Of a DNA stretch of 64,000 nucleotides, positions 37,082 through 50,024 are shown piece after piece. The notes beneath the pieces were generated by a model. The model had not been told where the DNA came from, did not search any database, and was given only the letters and a program-made list of their open reading frames with translations. The position numbers were made by a program, and so were the translations under genes. The DNA comes from Cocos nucifera (lineage: Eukaryota > Streptophyta > Magnoliopsida > Arecales > Arecaceae), in contig QRFJ01000782.1 in the NCBI GenBank assembly GCA_006176705.1, forward strand, positions 62,001-126,000, in the 5' to 3' direction. The stretch's first letter is position 1. The number at the start of each line of letters is the position of its first letter.

Positions 37082-37093
37082 GCTCTGATACCA
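37082..37093 (-). other. Primer-binding site of C
   Basis: Minus strand TGGTATCAGAGC, complementary to the initiator-Met tRNA 3' end, abutting the 5' LTR end CCTTCAAC. Confidence 0.9.
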
Positions 37094-39376
37094 GTTGAAG
37101 GGAAATCCTGATTTTTCGGATCCAGGTTCGTTCAGATCTGATCAGATCAAGAGATATATTTCAAAAATTTTTATCTTTGATCCAATCAGATCTTGATATA
37201 TTTTAGATCTGATTATTATTATTTTAGAAATTAAAATAAAATTAGATAAATTAAATCAAATTTAATTTACCTTGATATGGGTAATCCTATTACCCGTTGA
37301 TGATCCTGTATGCAGCGGAAGGTTCTGGATCTAGCCACGCAAGTGCCTGGCCTCTATCCGGTATCCACTCAGGCTGGATCTAGGAGATCCTCTTCTTCTC
37401 TATCACATCTCCAAAAATTAGATCTGGATCTGATCTGGAGGATCTTCAAAACTCCTTTTGAAGATCAGCAGTCGTCCTTTGCAGCAGCGCAGCCTTCTAG
37501 CTTTTACTCGCCTTTCTCTTGATCTAGATTGCACCAACCAAGGTCCAAAACCCTTTTGGACGTGGAGAGGAGAGGGAGAAGGTGGTTTGGCATGGAGGAA
37601 GAGGGGAGAGGCAGCCTTGGGGCATGGGGAATTGTGATTCAATCATAATCTGAGTTGGGCGCAGGGTCTTATTTATAGACTAAGCGTGATCCAACTCCTC
37701 TTCTTCCCAACCAATCACAACTCTTTGTGAAATCAGATCTAAATCTGATTGGTGGGAATAGAGTCCCCTGGATTCCTCCTTAGAGGGTGCCTAAGACCAG
37801 TCAAAGTTGGTTCTTAGGAGAACTCTAATTGGAATCCAAAAAGGAGATGGAGTCCCTGTCCAACAGGGACTCCTAGGCGCCTCCAACTTGGGCACACGCC
37901 TAGGGTGGCGTGCGCCCTCCTCCTTGCCAGGTTCTGGCAGGGGGACAGGCCCCCACCAGCTCTCCAATAGGTGCATGACATGTGGTCAAAAGTCAAAGTG
38001 TCAATGGTCAACATTTGACCAGTCAAAGGTAGACTTTTGACCAAAGTCAAAGAACAAGAAATGGCAGGTGACCAAAAATGGCAGGTAATGTCTTACAAAA
38101 TAAGACAACCTTTTCTGACTTGGACAACCTCCAGTCAGACCATATGAAGGCCTCTGATTGAGCACAAACTCCTTTGGCTCAGACAGGATAACTTTTTTAT
38201 GATAGCAAAAGAAGAACGTTAGGTTCAATCGAGTGCTAGCACGATTTTCCTTGAACCTAATTGAATCTCATTCAGATCAATTGAACTAGATCAGTTCAAT
38301 TGATGATCACCAGATTCAAACCCTTGTTTGTGTGACCCAGTTAGGTTCAGTTCTGTATGGTAATGGGATATGTCATGATCTCTATCATCGACATCATCGA
38401 AACTCCTTTCGATGGATCAGAACTCTTCTGATTCGAACAGCTAGAATGATCGATCATCTAAATCATTCTAATTGCTCCCAAAATCCACCAGTGACACCTA
38501 GCAGTATATGGTGGCAACCCATCAGAGCTGAATGCGAACCTCTTGGTGCAGCTACCTGTGTGATTAAGTTCTTCTATCTTGAGCCCCGATCAGATTAGGG
38601 TTAAGGTGAACTCGTCAAACCCTAGTTTCTGTCATATGATGTAATCATTCGATTCGAAGTCCGATGTGAAAATCTAAATAGAAACTCTTTCTATTATTTC
38701 ACTCTGCCATGGCCATGGGCTTCTGGACTTGATTCTCATGATCATCATAGGGCTGCTCCTCTACCACCGAGGTAGATAGATTCCATCTTGATGCAATCCA
38801 GTTCCTACAATGAACATGCTATAGCCAACATACACCTCAGGGTTCCATATGGCTAGGAGACCGAGTAATGGTGTAGTCAAACTATAACACCCTCAAGGTG
38901 AACTGCCGATGCACCTCAGGTCAAAGAACCAGACACACTACTGCAGCATCGAGTCAGTCATTGACGAGAAGGTAGACTCCCTAATGACTACTCGAGATGG
39001 TCACGCTCAGTGCCCTCATTCTCTAACGAGTACCTGTACTCTCGCTCCGGTGTCTCTACACCATAGACTCAAGACTCATCTACTAAAGAGAAGCGATTGT
39101 ACACCAACCTTCTAGATCAATCACCATCCTCGTGATGATCCTATGGTCGGGAGCATTTTATGAGTTAACAATGATTATTCATGTCTTAAATTTTCAACGC
39201 TTGAAAATATGAATTATCATTACCATTAACTCAAAGGATGTATCACAGATACTTAATACACATATGTGATAAAGAATAACCCATTTTATTGATATTAGTC
39301 AAAATTATAATTTTGCCCTTAGAAGTGTATTACAAGTGTCAACCAATTTTGGCTTCTAGGGCACATATATCTAACA
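37094..39376 (-). repeat. C 5' LTR (about 2.28 kb)
   Basis: Full-length LTR ending ATATATCTAACA on the plus strand and followed by the CTTAG duplication. It is very like the E LTR (60156-62391): an antisense 88-codon frame at 38332-38598 is unchanged there and in D's 3' LTR, which reflects recent common origin rather than a gene. Confidence 0.9.
37669..37677 (-). promoter_or_regulatory. TATA box in C 5' LTR
   Basis: The minus strand reads TATAAATAA, followed by GACCCTGCGCCCAAC. It sits about 1.7 kb into the LTR on the element strand, so U3 is long and the transcript would start shortly after. Confidence 0.6.
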
Positions 39377-39708
39377 CTTAGGACCTCTTCTTTAGAACTC
39401 TTCTTTCTTTCTTCTTCTTTCTCCTCTAAAAAAATATTAAATTAAATTAAATTAAATTAAACTAACTAAAAAATACTAAAAATAATAATTAAAATAAATT
39501 AAAATTAATAAATAAAATAATTAAAAAAATTAATTTTTAATATAATAAAATAATAAAAAATATAAAAAAATTTAAAAAATTATAAAAACTTTTTGAACAA
39601 TACATTAGGATTGCACCAAGGCATGCAGGATAGAAAATCGCTTTATCTAATCTAGTTAAATATAATCATAACATTAAAAGGCTGAATTGTATTAAATTCA
39701 ATAACAAA
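39377..39708 (+). mobile_element. G1 leader, right part
   Basis: Resumes the Gypsy leader after C: TTTAGAACTCTTCTTTC, then ATTAA-rich simple repeats (39435-39600) and TTGAACAATACATTAGG. It matches 45480-45833. Confidence 0.7.
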
Positions 39709-41720
39709 ATGGCTGAAAATCTTAGAAAACCACCTAGATAGATGAAGGAATATTTTATTCCTTTTACCTATAGCCCATCGACTTATATCTAATTATCTGA
39801 TATTCATGTTATACATAATGAGATCAAGTCGACCATAATTCAGATGCTTCCATCTTTCTATAGGAACACCAATGAAGATCCTTACAAACATCTGAATGAA
39901 TTAGAAATCTGCTCTATGGTAAAAATTAAAAACTAACTAATGATGCCCTTAGACTAGTTTTATTTCTCTTATTATTAAAAGACAAAGCCATGTACTAGCT
40001 TGGCACAATATGGAGACCAATTAAAACTTGGGCTGAATTGCAAAGTGAATTTCTTAAAAAAATTTATCCCATGGGTCGAACCAACATTATGAGGCGAGCT
40101 ATCATTAGATTTGCGCAGCTTCTAGGAGAACAGATTCATGAGTCATGGAAGAGACTTAAGGAACTTCTTAAATAATGCCCACACCATGGTCTATCTAAGT
40201 GGCAAATAATTCAAGCTTTCTATGAGGGTTTAGGAGACTAATACAGATAGATGGTAGATGCATCCTATGGAGGTGCATTCATGAACAAGAGTGAGGATGA
40301 AGCCTATACCTTATTTAAAATTTTGAGTGAAAACTCAATTAACCATGCTTCATTATCTTTCTACCAAACCTGGTCAGGGATCCATGAATTTAAACATCTA
40401 GAATCTAGTCCTAAGGCTGATTTAAATTTGATAAATAAAGTAGACTTTCTTGCTTAGAAATTAAATCAAGTCCTAAACCCAGGTCAACAATCTTCGGCAT
40501 AATTCACATCATCTTCTAATTATCAGGAGATTTATTCAATCTGTGCTAGTCTAACCCATCATGTGAATGAATGTCCTATGATTGCATAATTTTCATCTTT
40601 TATCCAAAAATAAGTCCAAACTACTCAAGGCTACTCCAAGCTAGTTAATAATCTTCTTTCGAATTCATATAACTGACATTGGAGTAACTACATTAATTTT
40701 TCTTGGACATCCCAACAGACTTAGGCTTAGACCCAAATTTCATCTATCCAAAACTATCAAAATAGATCCCAATACCAAAACTATGCCTATAATAATGGTT
40801 AGCCTAGTCAGTTTATTCAACCATCATATAACAACCAGCTATCATACCCACCTCCTCAACAGACTAATCTAGCTGACGATAGATTTAACCAACTTCAATA
40901 ATTAATTCTGAATCAACAACAATCGATCTTGACTTAACAAGAATCTATCGTCAAGCCAGAAGCTCAAATAGGATAATTAGTTGAGTCAGCATGAGGAGAG
41001 AACTAGATCAACTATCGAGCCTACCAATTTTAAACAACCCACCTATTATCCACCAACCATCTGGACCAAATTATCAATTTAATGTCTCACTTAAGAATCC
41101 CCAATTTGAGAATGCTAAAGTAATTTCTAAACTTAAAAGCTATTGGATTCTTATGGATCCATACCAAGATCAGGTGAGAGAAGCTAGTGCTGATGCTATC
41201 CAAAATAAAAATTTAGAGGAATATGTTAGTACTAAGACTAACCACATAGAAGAATTTGAGCCAGAAACTAGCATTGATGCTAGTTCCAGTTTAAATGAGA
41301 TAGACATAGAAAAAAAAGAGAATAGATGATTTATCCGAGACTTACAAACCTAATGTCCTATTTCCTTCAACCCTAGAAGTCGGTTCTTCTTACAAAAATC
41401 AAGAGGCATGTAATGAAGTGTCAATAGAGTCGTTTAAGCAAGATCACATTAATTTACCTTCAGAATTAAAACCGCCTTTGGATACCCTTCTAGTACCCAT
41501 TGAATCAAACTTAATTCCTAATACAAAAACTCCATTCATGAGTATTTTAGAAGAATAAATAGAAGAAATTCTTAATAAACATGGGTCTGAGAATGGGATC
41601 ACAAACTATGTTCTCCTAATTAATAATGAATATATCAATAAAAGGATTATAAATCAACTTTCTAAGATTGACAATCCAAAACCATTAGAATTTGTCAATC
41701 CAATATTTGACACAGGATAG
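39709..41720 (+). pseudogene. Gypsy gag of G1, degenerate
   Basis: Starts with ATG at 39709 (MAENLRKPPR, then TAG). Recognisable gag text follows in shifting frames: NEDPYKHLNE, MVKIKN, FLKKF, then an open piece 40251-40457 (MVDASYGGAFMNKSEDEAYT, LSENSINHASL) and a later piece 40991-41329 (RRELDQLSSLPILNN, ENAKVISKLKS). This is the plant Ty3/Gypsy gag of the Athila/Tat type, which packages RNA in the particle; no CCHC knuckle is seen. Numerous TAG/TAA codons and shifts disable it. It ends near FVNPIFDTG with a double stop, and no pol follows. Confidence 0.75.
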
Positions 41721-42937
41721 TAAATTGTCTTGCTGAAGATGATAAACTTAGCGCTTGTTGGAAGGCAATCCAATATTTAATTTTTTTTATCTAATTTATT
41801 TTTTTAGTTTATTTTTTTAGGATATGTTGAATAAGTTGGAAGGAGAGCCCAAATTCTCAAGATATATGCTGGACCAAAAATATACTGAGTTAGGTGTATT
41901 CTTTCATGTTCTTTATTGCATTCTTTATTTTTTTTTTCATTAAGGACAATGTCGATTAAGTTGGAGAGGAGAATAATAAAATTTTTAAAATTTTTTAAAT
42001 CCTTAAAAAAGTTAGTATTCAGTATTTAGACATCCGATTATCCTTAAGAATTAAATTAAACTAAGTATTTTTAAAAGAAAATTGATGCACAGATCAGAGA
42101 ATCTATGAGATATTGAGGAATCATGTATTAAGAAAATCTAATAAAGAGTTAAGTCTAGAATATAAAAGATTTTTTTTCTTTGAGCATTTCTAATTTTTTC
42201 TATTAGAATCAAAGAAAAGTCTATTTTTTATGGGCTTGTATAGGATAACTATACGTTTATTCATATAAAATATTAAATAAAATAGTTTTTAAGTACTTTT
42301 CACTGAGTAACCATACCTCTTTGCCAAAGCAAGCTTTGAGTTTCACGTCAAAAGATGGAAAGAATAAAGAAGTGCATTGTAAAGCTAGTCTTAACTCATA
42401 ACTTATTTAATTCAAGCTAGTAAGTCCGAGGGGTATTCTATATCTAGTGCCCTAAAATCAATTGGTTTGGAAGTCATTGGCCCAAGACTCGCTTCATGGA
42501 TCAAATAGAAAGCTTAATGGGTTAAGACACTCAATAGTGGTACAACGTTAAAAAAAAAAAGCATTAGTTTTTCATTGAATAATCAGATCTCGTTGCCTAA
42601 GTAAGCAATGATATTCGCATAAAAAAGTGGGCATTATGAAAATAAAAATCAATAAATGAAGGGCGGAAGTAGTAATACACTTGCTTATATGAAAGTTTAG
42701 ATAATTCAAAGATAAAGATAGGATAATTTAGAAAATATTTCAAAAAATTTAATATTTTTTACTTAATTTTTTATTGATAAATATTAGTACCCCAATGATA
42801 TACCTCACTTATACTCTACTGAATATCAATGGTCATTTTGAAACTTTTTAGAAGAAATTCAAAACTTTAAAGTTAAAAGGTGTTTAAAACTAAATTCTTC
42901 CTTTACTTGAGGATGAGCAAAGCTTACGTTGGAGATG
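41721..42937 (+). mobile_element. G1 3' untranslated region and polypurine tract
   Basis: Non-coding stretch from GCTTGTTGGAAGGCAATCC (about 41753) to GAGGATGAGCAAAGC and the purine-rich GTTGGAGATG just before the LTR. These are familiar 3' landmarks of Athila/Tat-like elements. No pol-like frame lies within it. Confidence 0.65.
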
Positions 42938-44589
42938 TGATAAGTATCATAAATTCACTAATAAAAATATTAATTTATTAATTAATTTATATTAATTTTT
43001 AAAAATTAATGATCAATTTATATATATTTTTGAGAAATTCATATTTTTATTAATTGAAAAATTAATTAAAAAATAATAAAAATTAAAAAATAAAATTTTA
43101 TTATCATTGGAAAGAACTTATTTTTTTTATCATAACAAAATAAGTTTAAAGCAAAATGGAGCTAAAATGGAGAAGATATGAATTTCTAAAGATAAAAAAT
43201 GTTAATTAAATAAAAAAAGAAAAATGGCTCAGTCGGCTCAGGCCGCCACGCCATATCAGTCGGCGCATCCAAATGTATCGAGCTAAGCCAACGAAGCCAA
43301 TGTGCAAGTCGACTCAACCGTAGAAGCTGTCAGTCATTCCACGATCTGGGCATAGACCGCCAGTTCAGTAGAAATCGATGAATCATGGAGCGACACGTGG
43401 TGGACCTAGACCCTTTAAGGGTTCATAGAAAATCTATCATAGCTCACAGAGAATTTTGGACTTTTCACTCGATGATAAGAGGTGCTGATTCATTGTGGTG
43501 TACGATGCAGTCGGTCCACGTAGTCCATGGGAACAATAATTGCGTGATCAGATGGCTACAGTAGCATGCGATCAAGATTGAATGGTGGAGGTTTAAAATC
43601 AAATTTGATTCAAAATCAGTTTCATGCGGATCGCCATCCAATGGCAGCGCTCAATCCAGGGGATGATCTGATGATGGAGAGAGCTCTCGATCGTGATCAG
43701 GACTCCAATCGCATGATCAGCGATCGAATTTTCTCCATCAATGCACGATCAATGGCCAAAATTTAATCCGACCTAACCTAATCTGGATCGATACACATCC
43801 AATTTTGGCATTTTTTGGACCATTTGATCCATATCTAATGATCAGATTTCATCCAGAGCAACAGAATTCGTCCAAGATTCCTTTTAATCTAATTTTCACT
43901 CAAATTTCTCCATATTTTGATGATCAAAGACCTCCTTAGTCCCATATTGCTTATAGAAAAAGTTTCCAGCCTTCCAAGACCTATAAATAAGACCCCAAGC
44001 CTCCAAAATTGATAATCTTCGATCAAGGTGAAGCTTTGGTATAGGATGAAGCCAGACTTTGGGTTAATGGCTACTTTAAGACAACTGATGCCGAGAGAAA
44101 AAGCAGGCTTCTACACCATCTTTCCACCAATGTTGATCCAAGATCAGAGATCAGACTATTTTATTTTATTTTCTTTTTTTTTTAAATTTTATGTATTTAA
44201 ATTCTAAAATTTTAATTAATGTAATATTTATTTTTATGTTTTTTAATTTTATGCTCTTTATTTTTATTATAATTTAGTTTTTATACTTTAATTATTACTT
44301 TTTATTTTATTGCAAGTAGATGCTAAGATCTATCTAGTAGATCTTAGTACCATGTTTAAATTTCTGCACCTTTTAATTTTTACTTTTTATTTTCCAACTT
44401 CACTTTTAATTCCAAAACTCTTTTCTTTTCTTATTCTTTTCAAAAATCAAAGATTTCAAATCTAAAAACACTACCTTTCCTATGGATTCGACCCGACTTA
44501 CTGCTATCTACATATTTTTAATTATTTCAAGTGTAGTTGGATTAAATTGATAAACACGGTGTCTTAATGACAACATCGTGCTCTTATCA
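42938..44589 (+). repeat. Complete Gypsy LTR shared by G1 and G2
   Basis: Starts TGATAAGTATCATAAATTC after the polypurine tract and ends about CTCTTATCA, before AGTTTTTGCC, where Athila/Tat elements have AGTTTTTGGCG at their primer site. TATA box TATAAATAA at 43982-43990. Contains CAGTCGGCTCAGGCCG motifs near 43228. The right end is inferred. The small ORF 43566-43766 lies within the LTR and has no domain. Confidence 0.65.
43982..43990 (+). promoter_or_regulatory. TATA box in Gypsy LTR
   Basis: TATAAATAA followed by GACCCCAAGCC, placed about 600 bp before the LTR end as in many Gypsy LTRs. Confidence 0.5.
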
Positions 44590-45833
44590 AGTTTTTGCCT
44601 TAACGTTAAATTATAAATAAAATTTTTATTTTCTTGTAAATATTGCTTGCTAATTTTTTATTTTCAGAAAAAGAGGTTAAAGAACAAAAAGAGATCAATC
44701 CTAACCCTAGCCCTCTTTTCTTTTTATTTATTTATTTATTTATTTATTTTATTTTTAAAATAATTTAAAAAATATTCATGTAAACCTAATTAAAAGCTTG
44801 ATGATAAGATTAGAAATTCTAACTATTTAGAGCATGTAACATATTATTTTTATTTTTATTTTATTTTTTTGGTGATCGCTGGAGACAAGGTTAGCTCTTA
44901 AGTTTAATCAATTTTATGCATCTACTTTAGTTACATAAAATTTCTTGTTAAAAGTGATTGTGCATATGCATCTTTAAATCAAATTAAGGGCAACACCCAA
45001 TTAAATAAGATAAGATGGAGATTTGATCATCCTTTCTTGATCCACAAACAATCAACCAGCATCCTATATTAACCTAAGCCTTTAATTTTAAAATCAATTA
45101 GACATCAGCCCTAGGAGCTCGAGCTCAATAGGATAAGGAATCCTAAGAGTTGAACCAGGTTAGGATTAGTCAATTTGACTGATATCTAAAAAAGTGGTTC
45201 TGAGATGACTGGGCCCGAAGGAAGGTAGTTTCTAATTGATTCTGTTAGCTTATCTAGCTAAGTATAATTGATGACTAAGGTAAGCAATGGGGGGACTCCC
45301 ACCGACCTTACACTTAACTGATCAGTTGATTGGCTGATCTTACACTTGGAGGACTTGAAGGTGATCTTGATAGTTAAGAGCTATCTAGATCTAGGATAAT
45401 CGTTGTCAAGATTGATTGATCAACTTGATTGCTAACCAACATCGAACCTAATTAGACCTAATTCTTCTCTCTATTCTTAGCTCTAGGACTCCTTAAGATC
45501 TTTTCTTTAGAACTCTTCTTTCTTTCTTCTCCTTTCTCCTCTAAAAATAAAATAAAATTAAATTAAATTAAATTAAACTAACTAAAAAGTATTAAAAATA
45601 ATAATTAAATTAAATTAAATTAAATTAAAATTAATAAATAAAATAATTAAAAAATAATTTTTAATATAATAAAATAATAAAAAAATATAAAAAAATTCTA
45701 AAAATTCTAAAAAATTTTTGAACAATACATTAGGATTGCACCAGGGCATGCATGTTAGAAAATTGCTTTACCTAATCTAGTTAAATCCAACCATAACATT
45801 GAAAGACTGAATTGTATTAAACCCGATAACAAA
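44590..45833 (+). mobile_element. G2 leader
   Basis: Follows the shared LTR and matches the G1 leader throughout, with no insertion at the site where C entered G1. It carries a (TTTA)n run at about 44724-44750 and ATTAA-type simple repeats at about 45550-45650. No gene seen. Confidence 0.65.
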
Positions 45834-47738
45834 ATGGCTGAAAATCTTAGAAAACCACCTAGATGGATGAAGAAATATTTTATTCCTTCTACCTATAGCC
45901 CATCGACTTGTATCCAGTTACCTGATATTTATACTACCCACAATGAGATCAAGCCGACTACAATCTAGATGCTCCCATCTTCCTACGGGAATACCAATGG
46001 AGATCCTTACAAATATCTGGAGGAATTCTTAGAAATCTTCTCTATGGTAAAAATTAAAAATTTAACTAATGATGGCCTTAGACTAATTTTATTTCTCTTA
46101 TCATTAAAAGACAAAATCATGTACTGGCTTGGCACAATAGGGAGACTAATTAAAACTTGGGCTGAATTGCAAAGTAAATTTCTTAAAAAATTTTATCCCA
46201 TAGGCCGAACCAAATTATGAGGCGAGCTATCGTTGGATTTGCTCAGCTTCCAGGGGAACAGATTCATTAGTCATGGGAGAGACTTAAGAAACTTCTTAAA
46301 AAATGCCCACACCATGGTCTGTCTAAGTGGCAAATAATTCAAGCTTTCTATGAGGGTTTAGGAGACCAATACAGACAGATGGTAGATGCATCTTATGGAG
46401 GTGCATTCATGAACAAGAGTGAGGACGAAGCCTATATTTTATTTGAAATCTTGAGTGAAAATTTAATTAACCATGCTTCATTATCTTTCCACCAAACCTA
46501 GGCAGGGATCCATGAATTTAAACATCTAGAATCGAGTCCTAAGATTGATTCAAATTTGATAAATAAAGTAGACTTTCTTGCTCAAAAATTAGACCAAGTC
46601 CTAAACCTAGGTCAACAATCTCCTCCATAATTCATATCATTTTTTAATTATCAGGAGATTTATTCAATCTATGCTAGCTCAACCCATCATGTGAATAAAA
46701 GTCCTATGACTGCACAATTTCCATCTTTTATCCAAAAACAAGTCCAAACTACTCAAGACTACTCCAAGCCGGTTAATAATCTCCTTTCAAATTCATATAA
46801 CCCACATTGGAGTAACTATTTTAATTTTCCTTGGACATCCCAATAGACTCAGTCTTAGACCCAAATTTCATCTATCCAAAACTATCAAAATAAGCCCCAA
46901 TACCAAAACTATGCCTATAGTAATGGTCAGCCTAGTCAGTTTACCCGACCATCATATAACAACCAACTATCATACCAACCTCCTCAATAGACTAATCTAA
47001 CTGACGATAGATTTAACTAACTTCAACAATTAATTCTGAATCAACAACAATCGATCTTGATTTAACAAGAGTCTGTCACCAAGCTAGAAGCTCAAATAGG
47101 ATAATTAGTTGAGTCTAATACAAGGAGAGAACTAGATCAACTACCGAACCTACCAATTTTAAACAATCCATCTATTATCCACCAACCATCTGGACCAAGT
47201 TATCAGTTTAATGTCTCACTTAAGAATCTCCAATTTGAGAATGCCAAAGTAATTTTTGAACTTAAAAGCTATAGGATTCTTATGAACCCATAATAAGACC
47301 AGGTGAGAGAGGCTAGTGCTGATGCTAGCCAAAATAAAAATTTAGAGAAATAGGTTAGTACTGAGACTAACCACATAGAAGAATCCGAGCCAGAAACTAG
47401 CATTGATGCTAGTTCCAGTTTAAATGAGATAGGCATAGAAAAAAAAGAGAATAGATGATTTACCCGAGACTTATAAACCAATGTCCTATTTCCTTCAATC
47501 CTAGAAATCGGTTCTTCTTACAAAAATCAAGAGGCATGTAATGAAGTGTCAATATAGTTGTTTAAGCAAGATCACATTAATTTACCTCCAAAATTAAAAT
47601 CGTCTTTAGATACCCTTCCAATACCCATTGAATTAAAGTTAAGTCCTAATAAAAAAACTCCATTCATGAGTATTTTAGAAGAATAAATAGGAGAAATTCT
47701 TAATAAACATGGGTCTAAGAATGGGGTCACAAACTATG
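45834..47738 (+). pseudogene. Gypsy gag of G2, degenerate and truncated
   Basis: ATG at 45834, MAENLRKPPRWMKKYFIPS, then a TAG before MLPSSYGNTNGDPYKYLEEF. The open frame 45969-46220 covers the core gag motif: FLEIFSMVKIKNLTNDGLRL, then LSLKDKIMYWLGT and WAELQSKFLKKFYPIGRT. A shift at 46216 leads to RRAIVGFAQLPGEQIH, and later text runs MVDASYGGAFMNKSEDEAY with several stops. It parallels G1 over its length. It is cut at about 47738 by the 5' LTR of Copia D, shortly after the GVTNYV region. Confidence 0.75.
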
Positions 47739-50024
47739 TTTTAGATATGTATGCCCTAGAAATCAGAATTGGCTGACACTTGTAATATACTTCTAGGGGC
47801 AAAATTATAATCTTGACTAAAAATAATAAAATGGATTATTTTCTATCACATATGTGTATTTAGTATCTGTGATACATCCCTTGAGTTAATGGTAATGATA
47901 ATTCTTATTTTTAAGAGTTGAAAATTTAAGACAAGAATTTTGATTTATTAACTCATAAAATGCTCATGACTGTAGGATCATCATGAGGACGGGGATTGAT
48001 CCAAAGGGTTAGTGTACAATCATTTCTTTATAGTAGATGAGTCTTAAGTCTATGGTGTAGAGACACGAGAACGAGAGTACAGATACTCGTTAGAGAATGA
48101 GGGCACTGAGCGTGACCACCTCGAGTAGTCATAAGGAAGTCTACCTTCTCGTCGATGACTGACTCGACGCTGCAGTGGTGTATCCGGTTCTTTGATCTGA
48201 GGTGCATCGATAGTTCATCTTGAGGGTGTTATAGTTTGACTACATCATGACTCGATCTCCTAGCCATTCGAAATCTTGAGATGTATGTTGGCTATAGCAT
48301 GTTCATTGTAGGAACTGGATTGCACCAAAATGGAATCTAGTTACCTCGATAGAAGAGGAGCAACCCTATGATGATCACGAGAATCAAGTCCATAAGCCCA
48401 TGGCCATGGCATAGTGTGAAATAATAGAAAGAGTTTCTATTAAGGTTTTCACATCAGACTTGAATCAAATGATTAAATCATATGATAGAAATTAGGGTTT
48501 GATGAGTTCACCATAACCCTAATCTGATCGGGGCTCAAGATAGAAGAACTTAATCACAAAGTAGCTACACTAAGAGGTTCATTTTTTAATTTTGATGGGT
48601 TGCCACCATATGCTGTTAGGTGTCACTGATGGATTTGGGGAGCAATTAGAATGATTTAGATAATCGATCATTCTATGTTGTTTGAATCAGAAGAGTTCTA
48701 ATCCATCGAAAGGAGTTTCAATGATGTCGATGATGGAGATCATGACATATCCCATAACCATATAGAATTGAACCTAATTGGGTCACACAAATAAGAGTTT
48801 GGATCTGGATATCATCAATTGGACTAACCCAGTTCAATTAATTTGAATAAGATTCAATTAGGTTCAAGAAAATCATGCTAGCACACGATTGAGCCTAACG
48901 TTCTTTTTTTTTCTATCATAAAAGTTGTCTTGACTGAGCCAAATAAGTTTGTGCTCACTTAGGTACCTTTACCTGATCTGACTGAAGCTTGTCCAAGTTA
49001 GAAAAGGGTTGTCTTAATTTATGAGATAAATTTGAGACAACACCTACCATTTTTCATCACCTACTAATTCTTGTACTTTGACTTGGTCAAACATTGACCT
49101 TTGATCCTTGGACATCTGTCCATATATCATGCACTTATTAAAGAGCAGATAGGGGCTTGTCCCCTCTCTAGAAATTGGAAAGAAGGGGTTGCATGCCTAG
49201 GATGGCGTGCGCCCATGGATAGGGATGCTGGAGTCCCATACGGATGGGACTTCAGGTTGCTTCTGGGTTTCTACTTAGGTGGCCCTTGGGTATCTACTTT
49301 GATCAGTCTTAGGCGCCATCTAAGTATGAACCTATGGGTCTCTCATCTGATTAGATCAAGTGATGTCATCCCACCAATCATATTTAGATCTAATTGCACG
49401 AAGCAATGTGATTGGCCGGGGTGATGCAGCACTGCATGGCATAGCAGAGTCTATAAATAGACCCTATCTGTGCCCACTTTATAGCTCTCCTCCTCTTAGC
49501 CATGCCCCAAGGCTGTCCCTCTCCCTTCTCCATGCTACCATCTAGCCCTCTCTCTCCTCTCCATGCCCAAGAAAGTTGGGCCTTCAGATTAGTGTGAGTC
49601 AGGCAAGAAAGGCTGACGAAAATGGAAGAAGGCAGCACTGCTGTAGAGACGATGGGTGATCTTCAGAAGAAGTTTTGAAGATCTTTCAAATCAGATCCAG
49701 ATCTAATTTTTGAAGAAAAAAAGAGAAGGAGAAGATCTTCAGATCTAGCCTAAGTGGATATCGATAGAGGCCAGGTGCTTGCATGGCTAGATCCAGAACC
49801 TCAGGGCTTCGACAGGATCATCAATGGGTAATCAGATTACCCAGAATCAAGGTAAAATTAATTTAGAATTAATTTAATTTAATTTTTTTATTTATTAGAT
49901 CATAAAATTAGATTTAAAAAGTATCATATTTGATTAGGATCTAAGAGGTGATTTTTGAAATATGCCTCTCGATCCAATCAGATCTGAACGAACCTGACCC
50001 AAAAAATCAGAATTTTCCTACAAA
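47739..50024 (+). repeat. D 5' LTR
   Basis: Starts TTTTAGATATGTATGCCC (TG changed to TT) and ends ATTTTCCTACAAA before TGGTATCAGAGC. It differs visibly from the D 3' LTR within the first 100 bp and throughout. TATA box TATAAATAG at 49452-49460. The ORF 49101-49424 is LTR text. Confidence 0.85.
49452..49460 (+). promoter_or_regulatory. TATA box in D 5' LTR
   Basis: TATAAATAG followed by ACCCTATCTGTGCCCAC. The downstream R/U5 text differs from the C/E subtype (GACCCTGCGCCCAAC), marking a second LTR subtype. Confidence 0.55.

Larger units (their letters stand above)
26101..39381 (-). mobile_element. Angela-like Copia retrotransposon C (best preserved copy)
   Basis: Minus-strand element flanked by identical CTTAG at 26101-26105 and 39377-39381. 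The 3' LTR is split (26106-26646 and 30932-31259) by block F; then come gag-pol 31274-35219, leader 35222-37081, primer-binding site 37082-37093 and 5' LTR 37094-39376. The exact 5-bp duplication at such distant ends argues that all of 26106-39376 belongs to one insertion plus what later entered it. LTR ends are TGTT...AACA. Confidence 0.85.
24676..44589 (+). mobile_element. Gag-only Ty3/Gypsy element G1 (TR-GAG type), interrupted by C
   Basis: Order: partial LTR (24676-25149), leader (25150-26105 plus 39377-39708), gag region (39709-41720), 3' untranslated part (41721-42937) and full LTR (42938-44589). No protease, reverse transcriptase or integrase is present between gag and the polypurine-like tract, which fits TR-GAG non-autonomous elements of the Athila/Tat branch. 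Copia C is inserted in the leader with CTTAG on each side. The second copy of the leader (45475-45500) shows the approximate empty site. Confidence 0.7.

Noticed and set aside
38332..38598. An 88-codon antisense frame identical in C (38332-38598), D (56656-56922) and E (61347-61613)
   Set aside because: It lies antisense within young, nearly identical LTRs; in older LTRs (A, B, D 5') it is broken, and no domain is visible, so identity reflects recent copying.
39435..39600. ATTAA-type low-complexity tract as a matrix-attachment or centromeric signal
   Set aside because: It recurs in the same place in G2 (45550-45650) and is simply part of the Gypsy leader.
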